Source of the DNA: Bordetella parapertussis
GTDB lineage: Bacteria > Pseudomonadota > Gammaproteobacteria > Burkholderiales > Casimicrobiaceae
Reading direction: 5' to 3'
Length of the DNA: 60,030 bases
Assembly (NCBI GenBank): GCA_943331295.2
Contig: CALQLA020000034.1
Location: forward strand, 1 to 60,030
This document shows positions 15,791 to 24,300 of the stretch, one piece after another; the first letter of the stretch is position 1; each line of letters starts with the position of its first letter. A program made the position numbers and the translations under genes. The notes under the pieces were generated by a model that worked only from the letters and a program-made list of their open reading frames with translations, did no database searches and was not told where the DNA came from.

Positions 15791-16666
15791 ATGCCAACAT
15801 CCCCGCACCCCATCGCCGCGCCCGTCGAGCCGCCGGACGCCGCACGCCTCGCGGAACGCGCGCTGTTCGTCCGCCTGGAGTCCGTGCGTCTCATCGGCAT
15901 CGCCAAGGTCGGCCACTACGCGTCGGCCTTCTCGGCCGCGGAGATCTTCGCGACGCTCTACTACGACACGATGCGACTCCGGCGCGGCGAGCCGAAGTGG
16001 CCGGACCGGGATCGTTTCCTGATGGGCAAGGGTCACGCGGCGGTGGGTCTTTTTCCCATACTCGCCGACTGGGGCTTCTTCCCGAAGGACCTTCTCGACG
16101 GCTACACGCGGCTCGGCTCTCCGCTGGGCGATCACCCCGACATGCGCAAGGTGCCCGGCGTCGATTTCAGCTCCGGCTCGATCGGCCACGCGCTTTCGGG
16201 TGGACTGGGCATGGCACTCGGCGCGCGCATCCAGGGCCGGACATTCAACGTCTACGTGATGCTGGGGGACGGCGAGATGCAGGAAGGCCAGGTGTGGGAG
16301 GCCGCGATCTCGGCCGCGCATCACGGCGCGCGCAACCTGGTGGCGATCGTCGATCGCAACGGCTTCCAGCTCGATGGCCGCGTCGACGAAACGATGGGCA
16401 TCGAGCCGCTTGCCGCCAAGTGGCGCGCGTTCAACTGGGAGGTGCACGAGGTCGACGGCCACGACGTCGCGGCGCTCGCCGGCCTGCTGCGCGCGATCCG
16501 GGACGATGCTGCGCGCACCGCACCGGTGTGCATCATCGCCCGCACCGTGAAGGGCAAGGGCATCTCCTACATGGAGACGGAGCCGGGGTGGCACCTGGGC
16601 TACCTCGCGCCGGAAGACGAGGCGCGCGCGATCGCCGAGTTGAAGTCGCGCGGGGGTGCCGCATGA
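15791..16666 (+). CDS. Transketolase, N-terminal (TPP-binding) subunit
   Basis: A 291-residue protein matching the first half of transketolase. Thiamine-diphosphate motifs are visible: GKGHAAVGLFP, then GDGEMQEGQVWEAA with a later Asn in DRNGFQLDG. SSGSIGHALSGGLGMALG contacts the cofactor. I chose ATG 15791 because homology begins soon after; the frame extends upstream into the hairpin leader without likely coding. Its TGA overlaps the ATG of the C-terminal subunit. Split transketolases of this kind often act on unusual sugar or keto-acid intermediates in catabolic clusters rather than in the pentose phosphate pathway. Confidence 0.9.
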   Translation: MPTSPHPIAAPVEPPDAARLAERALFVRLESVRLIGIAKVGHYASAFSAAEIFATLYYDTMRLRRGEPKWPDRDRFLMGKGHAAVGLFPILADWGFFPKDLLDGYTRLGSPLGDHPDMRKVPGVDFSSGSIGHALSGGLGMALGARIQGRTFNVYVMLGDGEMQEGQVWEAAISAAHHGARNLVAIVDRNGFQLDGRVDETMGIEPLAAKWRAFNWEVHEVDGHDVAALAGLLRAIRDDAARTAPVCIIARTVKGKGISYMETEPGWHLGYLAPEDEARAIAELKSRGGAA

Positions 16667-17667
16667 ACGGCCCCGTCAGCCCGGATTCATGGCACTACCG
16701 GCAGATCAACGCCCGCGCGCCGGGATTGAGCTACCTGTCGAATGCGCTGATCGAACTCGTCCAGGAAGGGCACCCGGTCGTCGCCGGCACCGCGGACCTG
16801 CAGTTCTCCAACGGCCTCGTCCGCTTCGCGCGTGCCTTCCCGGAGCGCTTCCTGCAGTTCGGAATCTCCGAGCAGAACATGGTCACCGCCGCGGCGGGCC
16901 TCGCGACGACCGGGCTCCTGCCCTACGTCGCGACATTCGCGTCGTTCCTGGCACTGCTGGCGTGCGAGCAGATCCGCACCGACGTCGCCTACTCGGCGCT
17001 GCCGGTGCGCCTGATCGGACATCATGCCGGCATCTCGCTCGGCTTCTACGGAACATCGCACCATGCGACCGAAGACCTCGCGATCATGCGCAGCATCGCC
17101 GACCTCGCCGTCGTCGCACCCGCCGACGGCGTGCAACTCGCCGCGGCGATCAAGGCCACCGTCCTGCATCCGCAACCGATCTACTTTCGCATCGGCCGGG
17201 GCCAGGAGCCTCTCGCCTACCCGCAGGGCTGCTCCTTTGCGCTGGGCAAGGGCATCGTCCACCACGAAGGCGACGCGCTGACCGTGATCGCCTGCGGCAC
17301 GATGGTGCATCCTGCGCTGGTGGCGGTCGCCGCGCTGCGCGAGAGCGGCCTGTCGGTCGGCCTGATCGACATGCACACGATCAAGCCGATCGATCGCGAC
17401 GCCATACTCACGGCCGCCGTGCGCTCGCGGCGGCTGCTCACGGTCGAGGAACACAACGTGATCGGGGGACTCGGCGGCGCCGTTGCCGAAGTGCTGGCCG
17501 ATGCCGGCGTCCCCGCCCGGCTGGTGCGCCACGGCATTGCCGACGAGTACAGCCTGATCGCGCCGCCGACGCACCTCTACCGGCATTACCGCCTCGACGC
17601 CGACGGGATCGCAGCCGTGGCGCGCGAGACCATCGGCCAGGGAGCCACCGATGAACACCACCGGTAA
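16663..17667 (+). CDS. Transketolase, C-terminal subunit
   Basis: A 334-residue protein with the pyrimidine-binding and C-terminal domains of transketolase. The conserved Glu that activates thiamine is in FGISEQNMVTAAAGLA, and HHAGISLGFYGTSHHATEDLA follows the usual substrate loop. The C-terminal domain contains VLADAGVPARLVRHGIADEY. The gene overlaps the N-terminal subunit by four bases (ATGA) and the aminotransferase by 17 bases, so the subunits are translated together. It should form an alpha2-beta2 enzyme with the previous product. Confidence 0.9.
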   Translation: MNGPVSPDSWHYRQINARAPGLSYLSNALIELVQEGHPVVAGTADLQFSNGLVRFARAFPERFLQFGISEQNMVTAAAGLATTGLLPYVATFASFLALLACEQIRTDVAYSALPVRLIGHHAGISLGFYGTSHHATEDLAIMRSIADLAVVAPADGVQLAAAIKATVLHPQPIYFRIGRGQEPLAYPQGCSFALGKGIVHHEGDALTVIACGTMVHPALVAVAALRESGLSVGLIDMHTIKPIDRDAILTAAVRSRRLLTVEEHNVIGGLGGAVAEVLADAGVPARLVRHGIADEYSLIAPPTHLYRHYRLDADGIAAVARETIGQGATDEHHR

Positions 17668-18997
17668 CAACGCGAGATTGACCGAACGCGCCCGGCGCGT
17701 GCTGCCCGGCGGGCACATGAGCCCCAGCCGCAAGCTCGGCTTTCCCTGCGTTTTCGTTCGCGCGGAGGGCCCGTATCTCCACGATGCGGACGGCGTCCGG
17801 CATGTCGATTTCCACTGCGGCTTCGGCGCCAACATCCTCGGCCACTGCCATCCGGCAATACAGAGCCGCGTCGCAAGCGTCGCGCAGCGGCTCGACCTCG
17901 TCGGTGCCGGCGCGCTCGACCTCGAGGTCGAGGCAGCCGAAGCCCTGGTCCGCGCCATTCCCTGCGCCGAGCAGGTCGCATTCTGCTCCAGCGGATCCGA
18001 GGCCACGTACCACGCATTGCGGCTGGCCCGCGCCGTCACCGGCGCGACGCAGATCATCAAGTTCCAGGGCGGCTACCACGGCTGGCACGACTACGTGGCG
18101 ATGAACTGCCAGTCCGCGCGCGAGGCCATCGGCCGCTACGACCCGATCTCTGCCGGCATCCTGCGCGATGCCGCGCAGGAAACCATCGTCCTGCCCTATA
18201 ACGACGCCGATGCCGTCGAAGATCACATCCGGCGGCACCCGGGCAGGGTCGCCGCGATCATTGTCGAGCCGATCGCGCACAACGTCGGCTCGCTGCATGC
18301 CACCGACGACTTCCTGCGAGGACTGCGCCGGATCGCCACCGAGCACGGTGTGATCCTGGTGTTCGACGAGGTCATCACCGGATTCCGGCACGCGCTCGGT
18401 GGCTACCAGTCGATCTGCGGCGTGACGCCGGACCTAGCGACGTTCGGCAAGGCCGCGGCCGCCGGCTATCCGGTCGGGTTGGTCGCCGGGCGCGCTGACC
18501 TGCTGGAGCGCGTGGGCCGGACGGGCGGCGACGCCGTATTCATGGGCGGAACGTTCAACGGGACGCCGTCGACGCTGGCGGCGATCCTCGCGACCATCGA
18601 CGAACTCGGCAAGCCGGGCTTCTACCCGAAGCTGTTCGAACTGGGCGATTACCTGCGGCGCGAGCTCGACGCCATCATCGGTCGCGTCGGGCTGCCGGCG
18701 CAGAGCGCCGGCTTCGGGTCGGTCTGGCTTCCGTATTTCTTCGCCGGACCCTATTCGCGCTACGAGGACCTGTTGCGCAACGACGATGCGCTCGACGGCG
18801 AATTCCGGCGCCAGATGCTGGCGCATGGCTATGTCTTCCAGCCGCTCCCGCTGAAGCGGCTCTACTTCGGCGCCAGCCACGATCGGGCGATCATCGACCG
18901 CGCGCTCGATGTCATCGAGTCGGTGCTCCGGACGCTTGCCGCGTCGCGCACCCGTCCCGGAAGCGCCCGCGCAGCCGTCGCGCAGGTCGCGACCTGA
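17651..18997 (+). CDS. Class III aminotransferase (glutamate-1-semialdehyde mutase-like)
   Basis: A 448-residue PLP enzyme of the class III family. The cofactor contacts are SSGSEATYHALRLAR and VFDEVITGFRHALGGYQ, and the PLP lysine is in TFGKAAAAGYPVGLVAG. FQGGYHGWHDY and GGTFNGTPSTLAAI are typical of the HemL-like branch, but catabolic members with other substrates are common. It sits 17 bases inside the transketolase subunit gene and just before the GntR gene. With the split transketolase it may interconvert an amino aldehyde or amino-keto intermediate; the substrate is unknown. It is unlikely to be the housekeeping hemL. Confidence 0.85.
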   Translation: MNTTGNNARLTERARRVLPGGHMSPSRKLGFPCVFVRAEGPYLHDADGVRHVDFHCGFGANILGHCHPAIQSRVASVAQRLDLVGAGALDLEVEAAEALVRAIPCAEQVAFCSSGSEATYHALRLARAVTGATQIIKFQGGYHGWHDYVAMNCQSAREAIGRYDPISAGILRDAAQETIVLPYNDADAVEDHIRRHPGRVAAIIVEPIAHNVGSLHATDDFLRGLRRIATEHGVILVFDEVITGFRHALGGYQSICGVTPDLATFGKAAAAGYPVGLVAGRADLLERVGRTGGDAVFMGGTFNGTPSTLAAILATIDELGKPGFYPKLFELGDYLRRELDAIIGRVGLPAQSAGFGSVWLPYFFAGPYSRYEDLLRNDDALDGEFRRQMLAHGYVFQPLPLKRLYFGASHDRAIIDRALDVIESVLRTLAASRTRPGSARAAVAQVAT

Positions 18998-19002
18998 CGC
19001 GG

Positions 19003-19758
19003 ATGCGCACCGGGAGCGGAATCGCCGGCGCCGTCGCCGCGCCGCCGGCGCAGGGTGCGCCCACGACCGGCAGCGGGCACATGCGCATCGAACCGCTGGT
19101 GCAGGGAAGCCTGTCCCTGCGCACCTACGTCGCACTGAAGGATGCGCTGATCGCCGGCAGCTTCCGGCCGGGCCAGCGCCTGCTGATGCAGGACCTCGCG
19201 GCGCAGCTCGGCACCAGTGTCACCCCGGTGCGGGAAGCCTGCATGCGCCTCGTCAGCGAACGCGGACTGGAGGTCCGGTCGGGGCGGTTCATCACGGTGC
19301 CGGACCTTACGGTGGCGCGTTACATGGAGCTCCGGACGATACGGATGGAGCTCGAGGGACTTGCCGCCGAGCTTGCCGCGGTCAGCATCACGCGCGACGA
19401 GTTGAAAGCCATCGCCGACGTCCAGTCCCGCTTCGAGGCGGCCGACCGCGCGCGAGCATCGGACGAATCGATACGCCTCAACCGAGAATTCCACTTCATG
19501 GTCTATCGGCTGTCGCGGATGCAGATGCTGACCTCGCACATCGAGAGCCTGTGGATCTCGATGGGGCCGATCCTGAACGTGTTCTACAACGAGGTCGCCA
19601 CCGACTACGTCGGCGCAGAGGAGCACACGCACCTGATCCGGGCTCTGCGCGCGAAGGACGGCGCGAAGGCCCGCGCTGCGATCACCCGGGACATCCTGCG
19701 CGGCGGCGAAGCGCTGCTGGGATACCTGAACGGCCGGGCCGCAACGGCGCACTGCTGA
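19003..19758 (+). CDS. GntR-family regulator with FCD ligand domain
   Basis: A 251-residue regulator. A winged helix lies at about residues 35-100 (LRTYVALKDALIAG, QDLAAQLGTSVTPVREACM), followed by a helical FCD domain. Its candidate metal-binding positions include His in NREFHFMVYRLS and in EEHTHLIRAL. The start is uncertain: ATG 19003 directly follows the aminotransferase stop, and ATG 19081 nearer the homology is possible. As last gene of the rightward arm it probably regulates this cluster through the palindrome at 15637-15653. The last 154 bases (19611-19764) recur at 29357-29510 with eight differences. Confidence 0.88.
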   Translation: MRTGSGIAGAVAAPPAQGAPTTGSGHMRIEPLVQGSLSLRTYVALKDALIAGSFRPGQRLLMQDLAAQLGTSVTPVREACMRLVSERGLEVRSGRFITVPDLTVARYMELRTIRMELEGLAAELAAVSITRDELKAIADVQSRFEAADRARASDESIRLNREFHFMVYRLSRMQMLTSHIESLWISMGPILNVFYNEVATDYVGAEEHTHLIRALRAKDGAKARAAITRDILRGGEALLGYLNGRAATAHC

Positions 19759-19914
19759 TCAGGCACGCGGCGCGGACCGGAACTGCTGCGATCCGATGGG
19801 ATTCCCGCCCGTCCCGCCACCATGCGTCCCCCGCCACTTAGACGTGCCGGCGCGGCGTCATTGGTTGTACAAGCGCCAGCCGGAAGGCGCTGCCGAAGAC
19901 CGGGGCTTGCGCGG

Positions 19915-20682
19915 CTACCGTCCCAGCGGCAGCTGGTACTGGAACCGGTCCGAGCGATAGAGCACGTTCAGATAGGAAATGCCGACGTTCTCGGCGTCGC
20001 ACATCACCCTGGTGATGTTCAGCAGCGCCGAGCCCACTTCGATCTCGAGCACGGGCGCGACGAGGGGGTCTGCGAGGCTGGCCCAGATCGTCTGCTGCGC
20101 GCTTCTGATCTCGACACCCTTGTCTTCGAGCAACGACACGATCGGGCGCCCGGCTGCGATCGCCTTTCGGGTGTAGTGCCGGGCGAGTTCGAGCGGCACG
20201 TAGCTCACGACGTACGACAGCGGGATCTTCTCGTACAGCCGGACGCGCACCACCTTGTGCATCATGTCCGTGGGCGGCCGCCGCATCATCTGGAGCACGG
20301 CCTGGGGCGGCGCGACACGCGCATATTCGATCACCCGCACGGTGGTCTTCACGCTGAGCGCCTCGGCGAAGCGCAGATGCTCGGCGACATCGCCACCGAT
20401 GGGTTGCCGCAGGGGCGGCGGCTTGGTGTACGTTCCGCTCCCGCGCACGCTCTGCACGAGGCCGTCGATGGCGAGCTCGCGCAGCGCGCGGCGCACCGTG
20501 ATGCGCGACATGCCGTACGCCGCGACGAGTTCCTGCTCCGAGGGCAACGCGGCCCCCGACGGATACTCGCCGTGCATGATCTTCTCGCGCAACACGAGAT
20601 ACAGCCGGTGATAGCGGCTGACGGGCACCCTCGAGGGCCCCGAGGCGGACACGGCCGGCGCCCGCCGCCCGGCCTTGCTCAT
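19915..20682 (-). CDS. GntR-family regulator with UTRA domain (HutC type)
   Basis: A 255-residue regulator. The N-terminal winged helix (RYHRLYLVLREKIMHGEYP, then GMSRITVRRALRELAIDG) is followed by a UTRA ligand-binding domain to the end. The start ATG 20682 is eight bases from the TAXI receptor stop and has AGGTGA upstream. It is the last gene of a seven-gene minus-strand operon, so it probably senses a metabolite of that pathway. Candidate sites are the repeated TGTTATATTCC motifs at 27638-27670. It converges with the GntR/FCD gene; the 156 bases between them show no clear terminator. Confidence 0.88.
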   Translation of the reverse strand: MSKAGRRAPAVSASGPSRVPVSRYHRLYLVLREKIMHGEYPSGAALPSEQELVAAYGMSRITVRRALRELAIDGLVQSVRGSGTYTKPPPLRQPIGGDVAEHLRFAEALSVKTTVRVIEYARVAPPQAVLQMMRRPPTDMMHKVVRVRLYEKIPLSYVVSYVPLELARHYTRKAIAAGRPIVSLLEDKGVEIRSAQQTIWASLADPLVAPVLEIEVGSALLNITRVMCDAENVGISYLNVLYRSDRFQYQLPLGR

Positions 20683-20689
20683 CGGCAGG

Positions 20690-21700
20690 TCACCTGGCTT
20701 CCGGCGGAATGAGCTGATTCGGGATGCCGACGCCGATTTCACGCAGATATTTCACGGTCCCCGCATGCAGCGGCACGCTGGACAGCAGCAGCGTCCTGGT
20801 GAAGTCGATCTGGGCGATCGAAGGCGTGGTCTGGGCCTGCTCCTTCTGCGAGTTGAAAACCGCCTTGACGATCTCGTATCCGAGCTGCTCGGACAGCGCT
20901 TCACTGGAGGTCGCGACGTGGGTCATGGGAGCCCAGGTCTTCACCTCGGAGCCCAGCCCGGACACGTCGCCGGGCTTGAGCGTCAGCCACGTGATGTACG
21001 AGTGCCTCGCGCGCACTTTCGCGATCTGCTCGTCCGTGAAAGAAAGCACCCGGATCGGCGTCAGCGACGCGATTTCCATGGTCGTCGAGTCGAGGCTCGC
21101 CGGGCTGCCCCCCTTGGCATAGCCGACGATGCGGTTGTCCTTGACCGCGGCGATGCTGTCGTCGAGCGTTGCCCGGAAATACTCCGGCTTGATCTGCAGC
21201 TCCTCGAAGATGATCTGCGTTGTCGATTCCGTCGCCGAGCCGCGGAAGCCTGGATTGAACTTCTTGCCCGTCAGCCCCTGGACGCTGCTGACTGCGCTGT
21301 CCTGCCGCACGACGTAGAACTGCGGCGCGATGAAGTACGTCCACAGGACCCGAAGGTTCTTGTTGGGCTCGGTTCCCTCGCCGGCATAGGTGCGATACGC
21401 GATATCCGACGTGACAAGGCCCATCGTCAACTGCTTCCGCGCGAGGCGCCGCACGTTCTCGACGGAGGCACCCGTCTCGATCACCGTCGCCTGGACCTTT
21501 CCGGCAAGGTCCCGATTCAGGATGGCGGCCACCGACGCGTAATACGTGTACGCGGAGGATCCGCTTGCCGTGCTTCCGATGCTGATCTGGGTGTTGCCCT
21601 GCGCGGCCACGCCGCCCGGCAACGCAACCGCACCGGCCAGCAGGCTGCCCCACGCCAGCGCCAGCAGCTGCCGGCGCATCTTGTCGCGTATCAGATTCAT
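20690..21700 (-). CDS. TAXI-family TRAP transporter solute receptor
   Basis: A 336-residue periplasmic receptor with a signal peptide at about residues 1-33 (LALAWGSLLAGAVALPGGVAAQ). The start of the mature protein, ISIGSTASGSSAYTYYASVAAILNR, matches the TAXI family. It delivers an organic acid to the fused TRAP permease. Its ATG overlaps the permease stop as ATGA, so the two are translationally coupled. The ligand cannot be read; C4-C5 carboxylates are common for this class and fit the neighbouring CoA-thioester enzymes. Confidence 0.9.
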   Translation of the reverse strand: MNLIRDKMRRQLLALAWGSLLAGAVALPGGVAAQGNTQISIGSTASGSSAYTYYASVAAILNRDLAGKVQATVIETGASVENVRRLARKQLTMGLVTSDIAYRTYAGEGTEPNKNLRVLWTYFIAPQFYVVRQDSAVSSVQGLTGKKFNPGFRGSATESTTQIIFEELQIKPEYFRATLDDSIAAVKDNRIVGYAKGGSPASLDSTTMEIASLTPIRVLSFTDEQIAKVRARHSYITWLTLKPGDVSGLGSEVKTWAPMTHVATSSEALSEQLGYEIVKAVFNSQKEQAQTTPSIAQIDFTRTLLLSSVPLHAGTVKYLREIGVGIPNQLIPPEAR

Positions 21701-23652
21701 GTCCGCTCCTCCTTCGCGTTGTGCAGCGGTTGCAGCCGCTGCTTTCGACAGTGCAGGTAGTGCATCCCGTAACCGATGGCCAGCAGGGCCGCGCCCGCCG
21801 CCCGCGCCCCGGTGCCCGGCATCATCAAGCCGACGCCCCCGGCGCCCAGCAGTATCGTCTCGGGCCAGCGCAGCGGGCCGTGCAGGAAGTAGCCGCTCGC
21901 CGCGCCCGAGAGCGCGATGACGGCGATCGCACACAGCACGAACACGGTGACGGAGGCCGAAACGGGACCGACCAGGAGAAGGGCGGGGCTGTAGACGAAG
22001 ACGAACGGCACCATGTATTTCGCAAGGCCAAGCCGCACCGAGACGAACGACACGGGCAGCCACGGCGTCTTGGCGATGCCGGCGGTGATGTAGACGGCGG
22101 CGCAAATCGGGGGCGTGATGTCCGAGATGCACGCGAAATAGAACAGGAACAGATGTGCGCCGATCGGAGCCACCCCTGCCTGGGTGAGCGGCGCCGCGAG
22201 CACCGCCGCAGCCAGCACGTACGACGGGGTGGTGGGCAGCCCGGTGCCGAGGACGAGCGCGACCAGCGCCGCGACCAGCAGCGCCGGAAAGAGAGCGCCG
22301 TTGCTGAGCGACAGGATCAGCTGCGACAGCTTGATGCCGATGCCCGTCACGCCGACCAGTGCAACGGCGATGTTCGCCGCCGCGATCAGGACCCCGATGT
22401 AGGCAAGGGCGCGTCCGGCGTCGTGCAGAGACGCTCCGGCATTCAACAGCCGCTTGCGCATGCCCGGGAAACGGAAGTCCTCGCATACATAGAGCACGAG
22501 CACGATGGCCGACGCATAGATGGCGGCCAGCATCACCGAACGGCCGCTCGCGATCATGTAGAGCAGCATCGCCATCGGCAGCAGGAAGCGCCCGAGCCGG
22601 CGAAAGTTGACCACGTCCGCGACTCGCGGGATCAGCTCCCTGGGCACGGGCTGCAGCCCGACGCGCCGGCCTTCGAAGTGAACGCCGGCGAATATGCAGA
22701 CGACGTAGAGCAGTGCAGGCAGCGTCGCGGCGATGGCGATCTGCCAGTACGTCACGCCGAGGAGTTCGGCCATGAGGAAGGCACCGACGCCCATGATCGG
22801 CGGCAGGATCTGTCCCCCAGTCGCTGCTGTGGCTTCCACCGCCGCGGCGAGCTTCGCCGAGCACCCCAGCCGCATCATCAGCGGAATGGTGAACGACCCC
22901 GTCACTGCCGCATTGCCTGCGCCGCTGCCCGAGATCGTGCCGAAAAGGCTGCTTGCCACGACCGCCACCTTCGCCGGGCCGGCCGTGCGCCGCCCGGCGA
23001 TCAGCATGGCCAGGTCCATGAAGGTCCGGGTGACGCTCGCGCGTTCGAGGATCGCGCCGAAGAGGATGAAGGCCGCCACGATCGTGGCGCTCACGCCGAC
23101 GATCGATCCGAACACGCCGCGCGTGCTCAGATAGAGCACCTCGACGAGGAACTCCAGGTCGAGCGGCGGGTGCGACCAGTAGCCCAGATTGCCGTCGTAG
23201 AGTGCATAGCCGAGCAGGAGCGCGGGAATGAGCGCGATCGCAAGACCCACGGTTCGGTATGCACACCAGAGCACCAGCGCCGAGAGCATCATGCCGAGCC
23301 CGCGATCCAGCGGCGTCGAGAACCCGACATTCATCAGGATGCGGTCGTTGAAGATCGCGACGTACCCGGTGGCAACGACCACGCCCGCCACGACGAGGTA
23401 ATCGACCAGCGGCCAGCGGTTGCCGCGGCGCTTGGTGGCGCCCACCAGCAGGATGCTGATGGTGACGGCGAACATGACGTGCACCGCCCGCTGCGCGAGA
23501 TCCGGCAGCAGCCCGAACGTGGCGGTGTAGAGGTGGAACGCGCCGAATGCGAAGCAAAGCACCGCGACCAGCCGGGCGCGGCCCGGCCGCGTCGATGCGT
23601 TTGCGACCAGCTCGATCGAATCGGCCGACGTGTGAACCGTCACGCTGTCCAT
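21697..23652 (-). CDS. TRAP transporter fused permease (4TM/12TM)
   Basis: A 651-residue membrane protein with many helices throughout. The N-terminal third corresponds to the small DctQ-like subunit and the rest to the large DctM-like subunit. Family segments include FGTISGSGAGNAAVTGSFTIP, EATAATGGQILPPIMGVGAF and LGTGLPTTPSYVLAAAVLA, typical of fused permeases that work with TAXI receptors. Transport should be driven by an ion gradient. It follows the isochorismatase-like gene by 43 bases and overlaps the receptor gene by four. Confidence 0.92.
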   Translation of the reverse strand: MDSVTVHTSADSIELVANASTRPGRARLVAVLCFAFGAFHLYTATFGLLPDLAQRAVHVMFAVTISILLVGATKRRGNRWPLVDYLVVAGVVVATGYVAIFNDRILMNVGFSTPLDRGLGMMLSALVLWCAYRTVGLAIALIPALLLGYALYDGNLGYWSHPPLDLEFLVEVLYLSTRGVFGSIVGVSATIVAAFILFGAILERASVTRTFMDLAMLIAGRRTAGPAKVAVVASSLFGTISGSGAGNAAVTGSFTIPLMMRLGCSAKLAAAVEATAATGGQILPPIMGVGAFLMAELLGVTYWQIAIAATLPALLYVVCIFAGVHFEGRRVGLQPVPRELIPRVADVVNFRRLGRFLLPMAMLLYMIASGRSVMLAAIYASAIVLVLYVCEDFRFPGMRKRLLNAGASLHDAGRALAYIGVLIAAANIAVALVGVTGIGIKLSQLILSLSNGALFPALLVAALVALVLGTGLPTTPSYVLAAAVLAAPLTQAGVAPIGAHLFLFYFACISDITPPICAAVYITAGIAKTPWLPVSFVSVRLGLAKYMVPFVFVYSPALLLVGPVSASVTVFVLCAIAVIALSGAASGYFLHGPLRWPETILLGAGGVGLMMPGTGARAAGAALLAIGYGMHYLHCRKQRLQPLHNAKEERT

Positions 23653-23695
23653 CCTTGCCGAGGGGTCATGCCGGCGAGCGGCGCCGCTCCGGCGC

Positions 23696-24274
23696 TCACG
23701 CGTCGAATTCGAGTTCCTTCGATTGAGCGAACCGCCCGAAGCGCTTGATGGACGTCATCCCGGCTTCGTGCTCCGCCTGCGAAATGGCGCAGCAGCAGTC
23801 CTCGACCACGACAATCTCGTAGTCGCGGTCAGCGCCCTCGCGCGTGCCCGACGCGACCACGCCGATGGTCGAGATGCCGCACAGGTACAGGCGGCGGATG
23901 TCGTGCGCCCGCAACAGCGGCTCGAGCCTGGTGCCGTAGAACGGGCTCACCCGGTGCTTCACGATGTCGGCGTCCTCGGGCCGGGGTGCCAGAAGGGGAT
24001 GCACTTCGGTGCCCCACTCTCCGAGCTGGAACATGCCGGCCTTGCGAGCCCCGGAAAAGATGGGCGAATTCGGGGGACATTCGAGGTACCCCGGAGAGAA
24101 CCCGATGCGGACGTAGCCGATGCGGATCCGGCGCGAGCGCGCGTTGTCGATGAGCGCGGCGGTTCGCCCGAGCGTCTCGCGGCGCGCGAGCTCATGCTTG
24201 TACGCGCTCGGCCCGTCTTCGTGGACGAGATCGTTGATCATGTCCATCACCAGCAGCATCGACGTTGAGGCCAT
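23696..24274 (-). CDS. Isochorismatase-fold hydrolase lacking the catalytic cysteine
   Basis: A 192-residue protein of the isochorismatase-like fold. The first Asp is in LLVMDMINDLV and the Lys in IVKHRVSPFYGT. At the nucleophile position most cysteine hydrolases have T-x-x-C-V; this protein reads GISTIGVVASG, with Val in place of Cys. Loss of Cys is known in true isochorismatases (PhzD-like), so a non-thiol mechanism or altered function is possible. Three consecutive Cys residues in VVVEDCCCAIS are in the following strand. It lies between the dehydratase and the TRAP permease, so it probably processes the transported compound. Confidence 0.82.
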   Translation of the reverse strand: MASTSMLLVMDMINDLVHEDGPSAYKHELARRETLGRTAALIDNARSRRIRIGYVRIGFSPGYLECPPNSPIFSGARKAGMFQLGEWGTEVHPLLAPRPEDADIVKHRVSPFYGTRLEPLLRAHDIRRLYLCGISTIGVVASGTREGADRDYEIVVVEDCCCAISQAEHEAGMTSIKRFGRFAQSKELEFDA

Positions 24275-24300
24275 GGCATCCCTCCCGGGGGCTAAGACTG

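Noticed and set aside
16687..18060. Minus-strand frame of 457 codons across the transketolase and aminotransferase genes
   Set aside because: It is antisense to two genes with clear cofactor motifs, and has no recognisable features.
17651..18997. hemL (glutamate-1-semialdehyde aminomutase)
   Set aside because: The family is right, but the gene overlaps a transketolase gene in a regulated catabolic operon; heme synthesis genes are absent.
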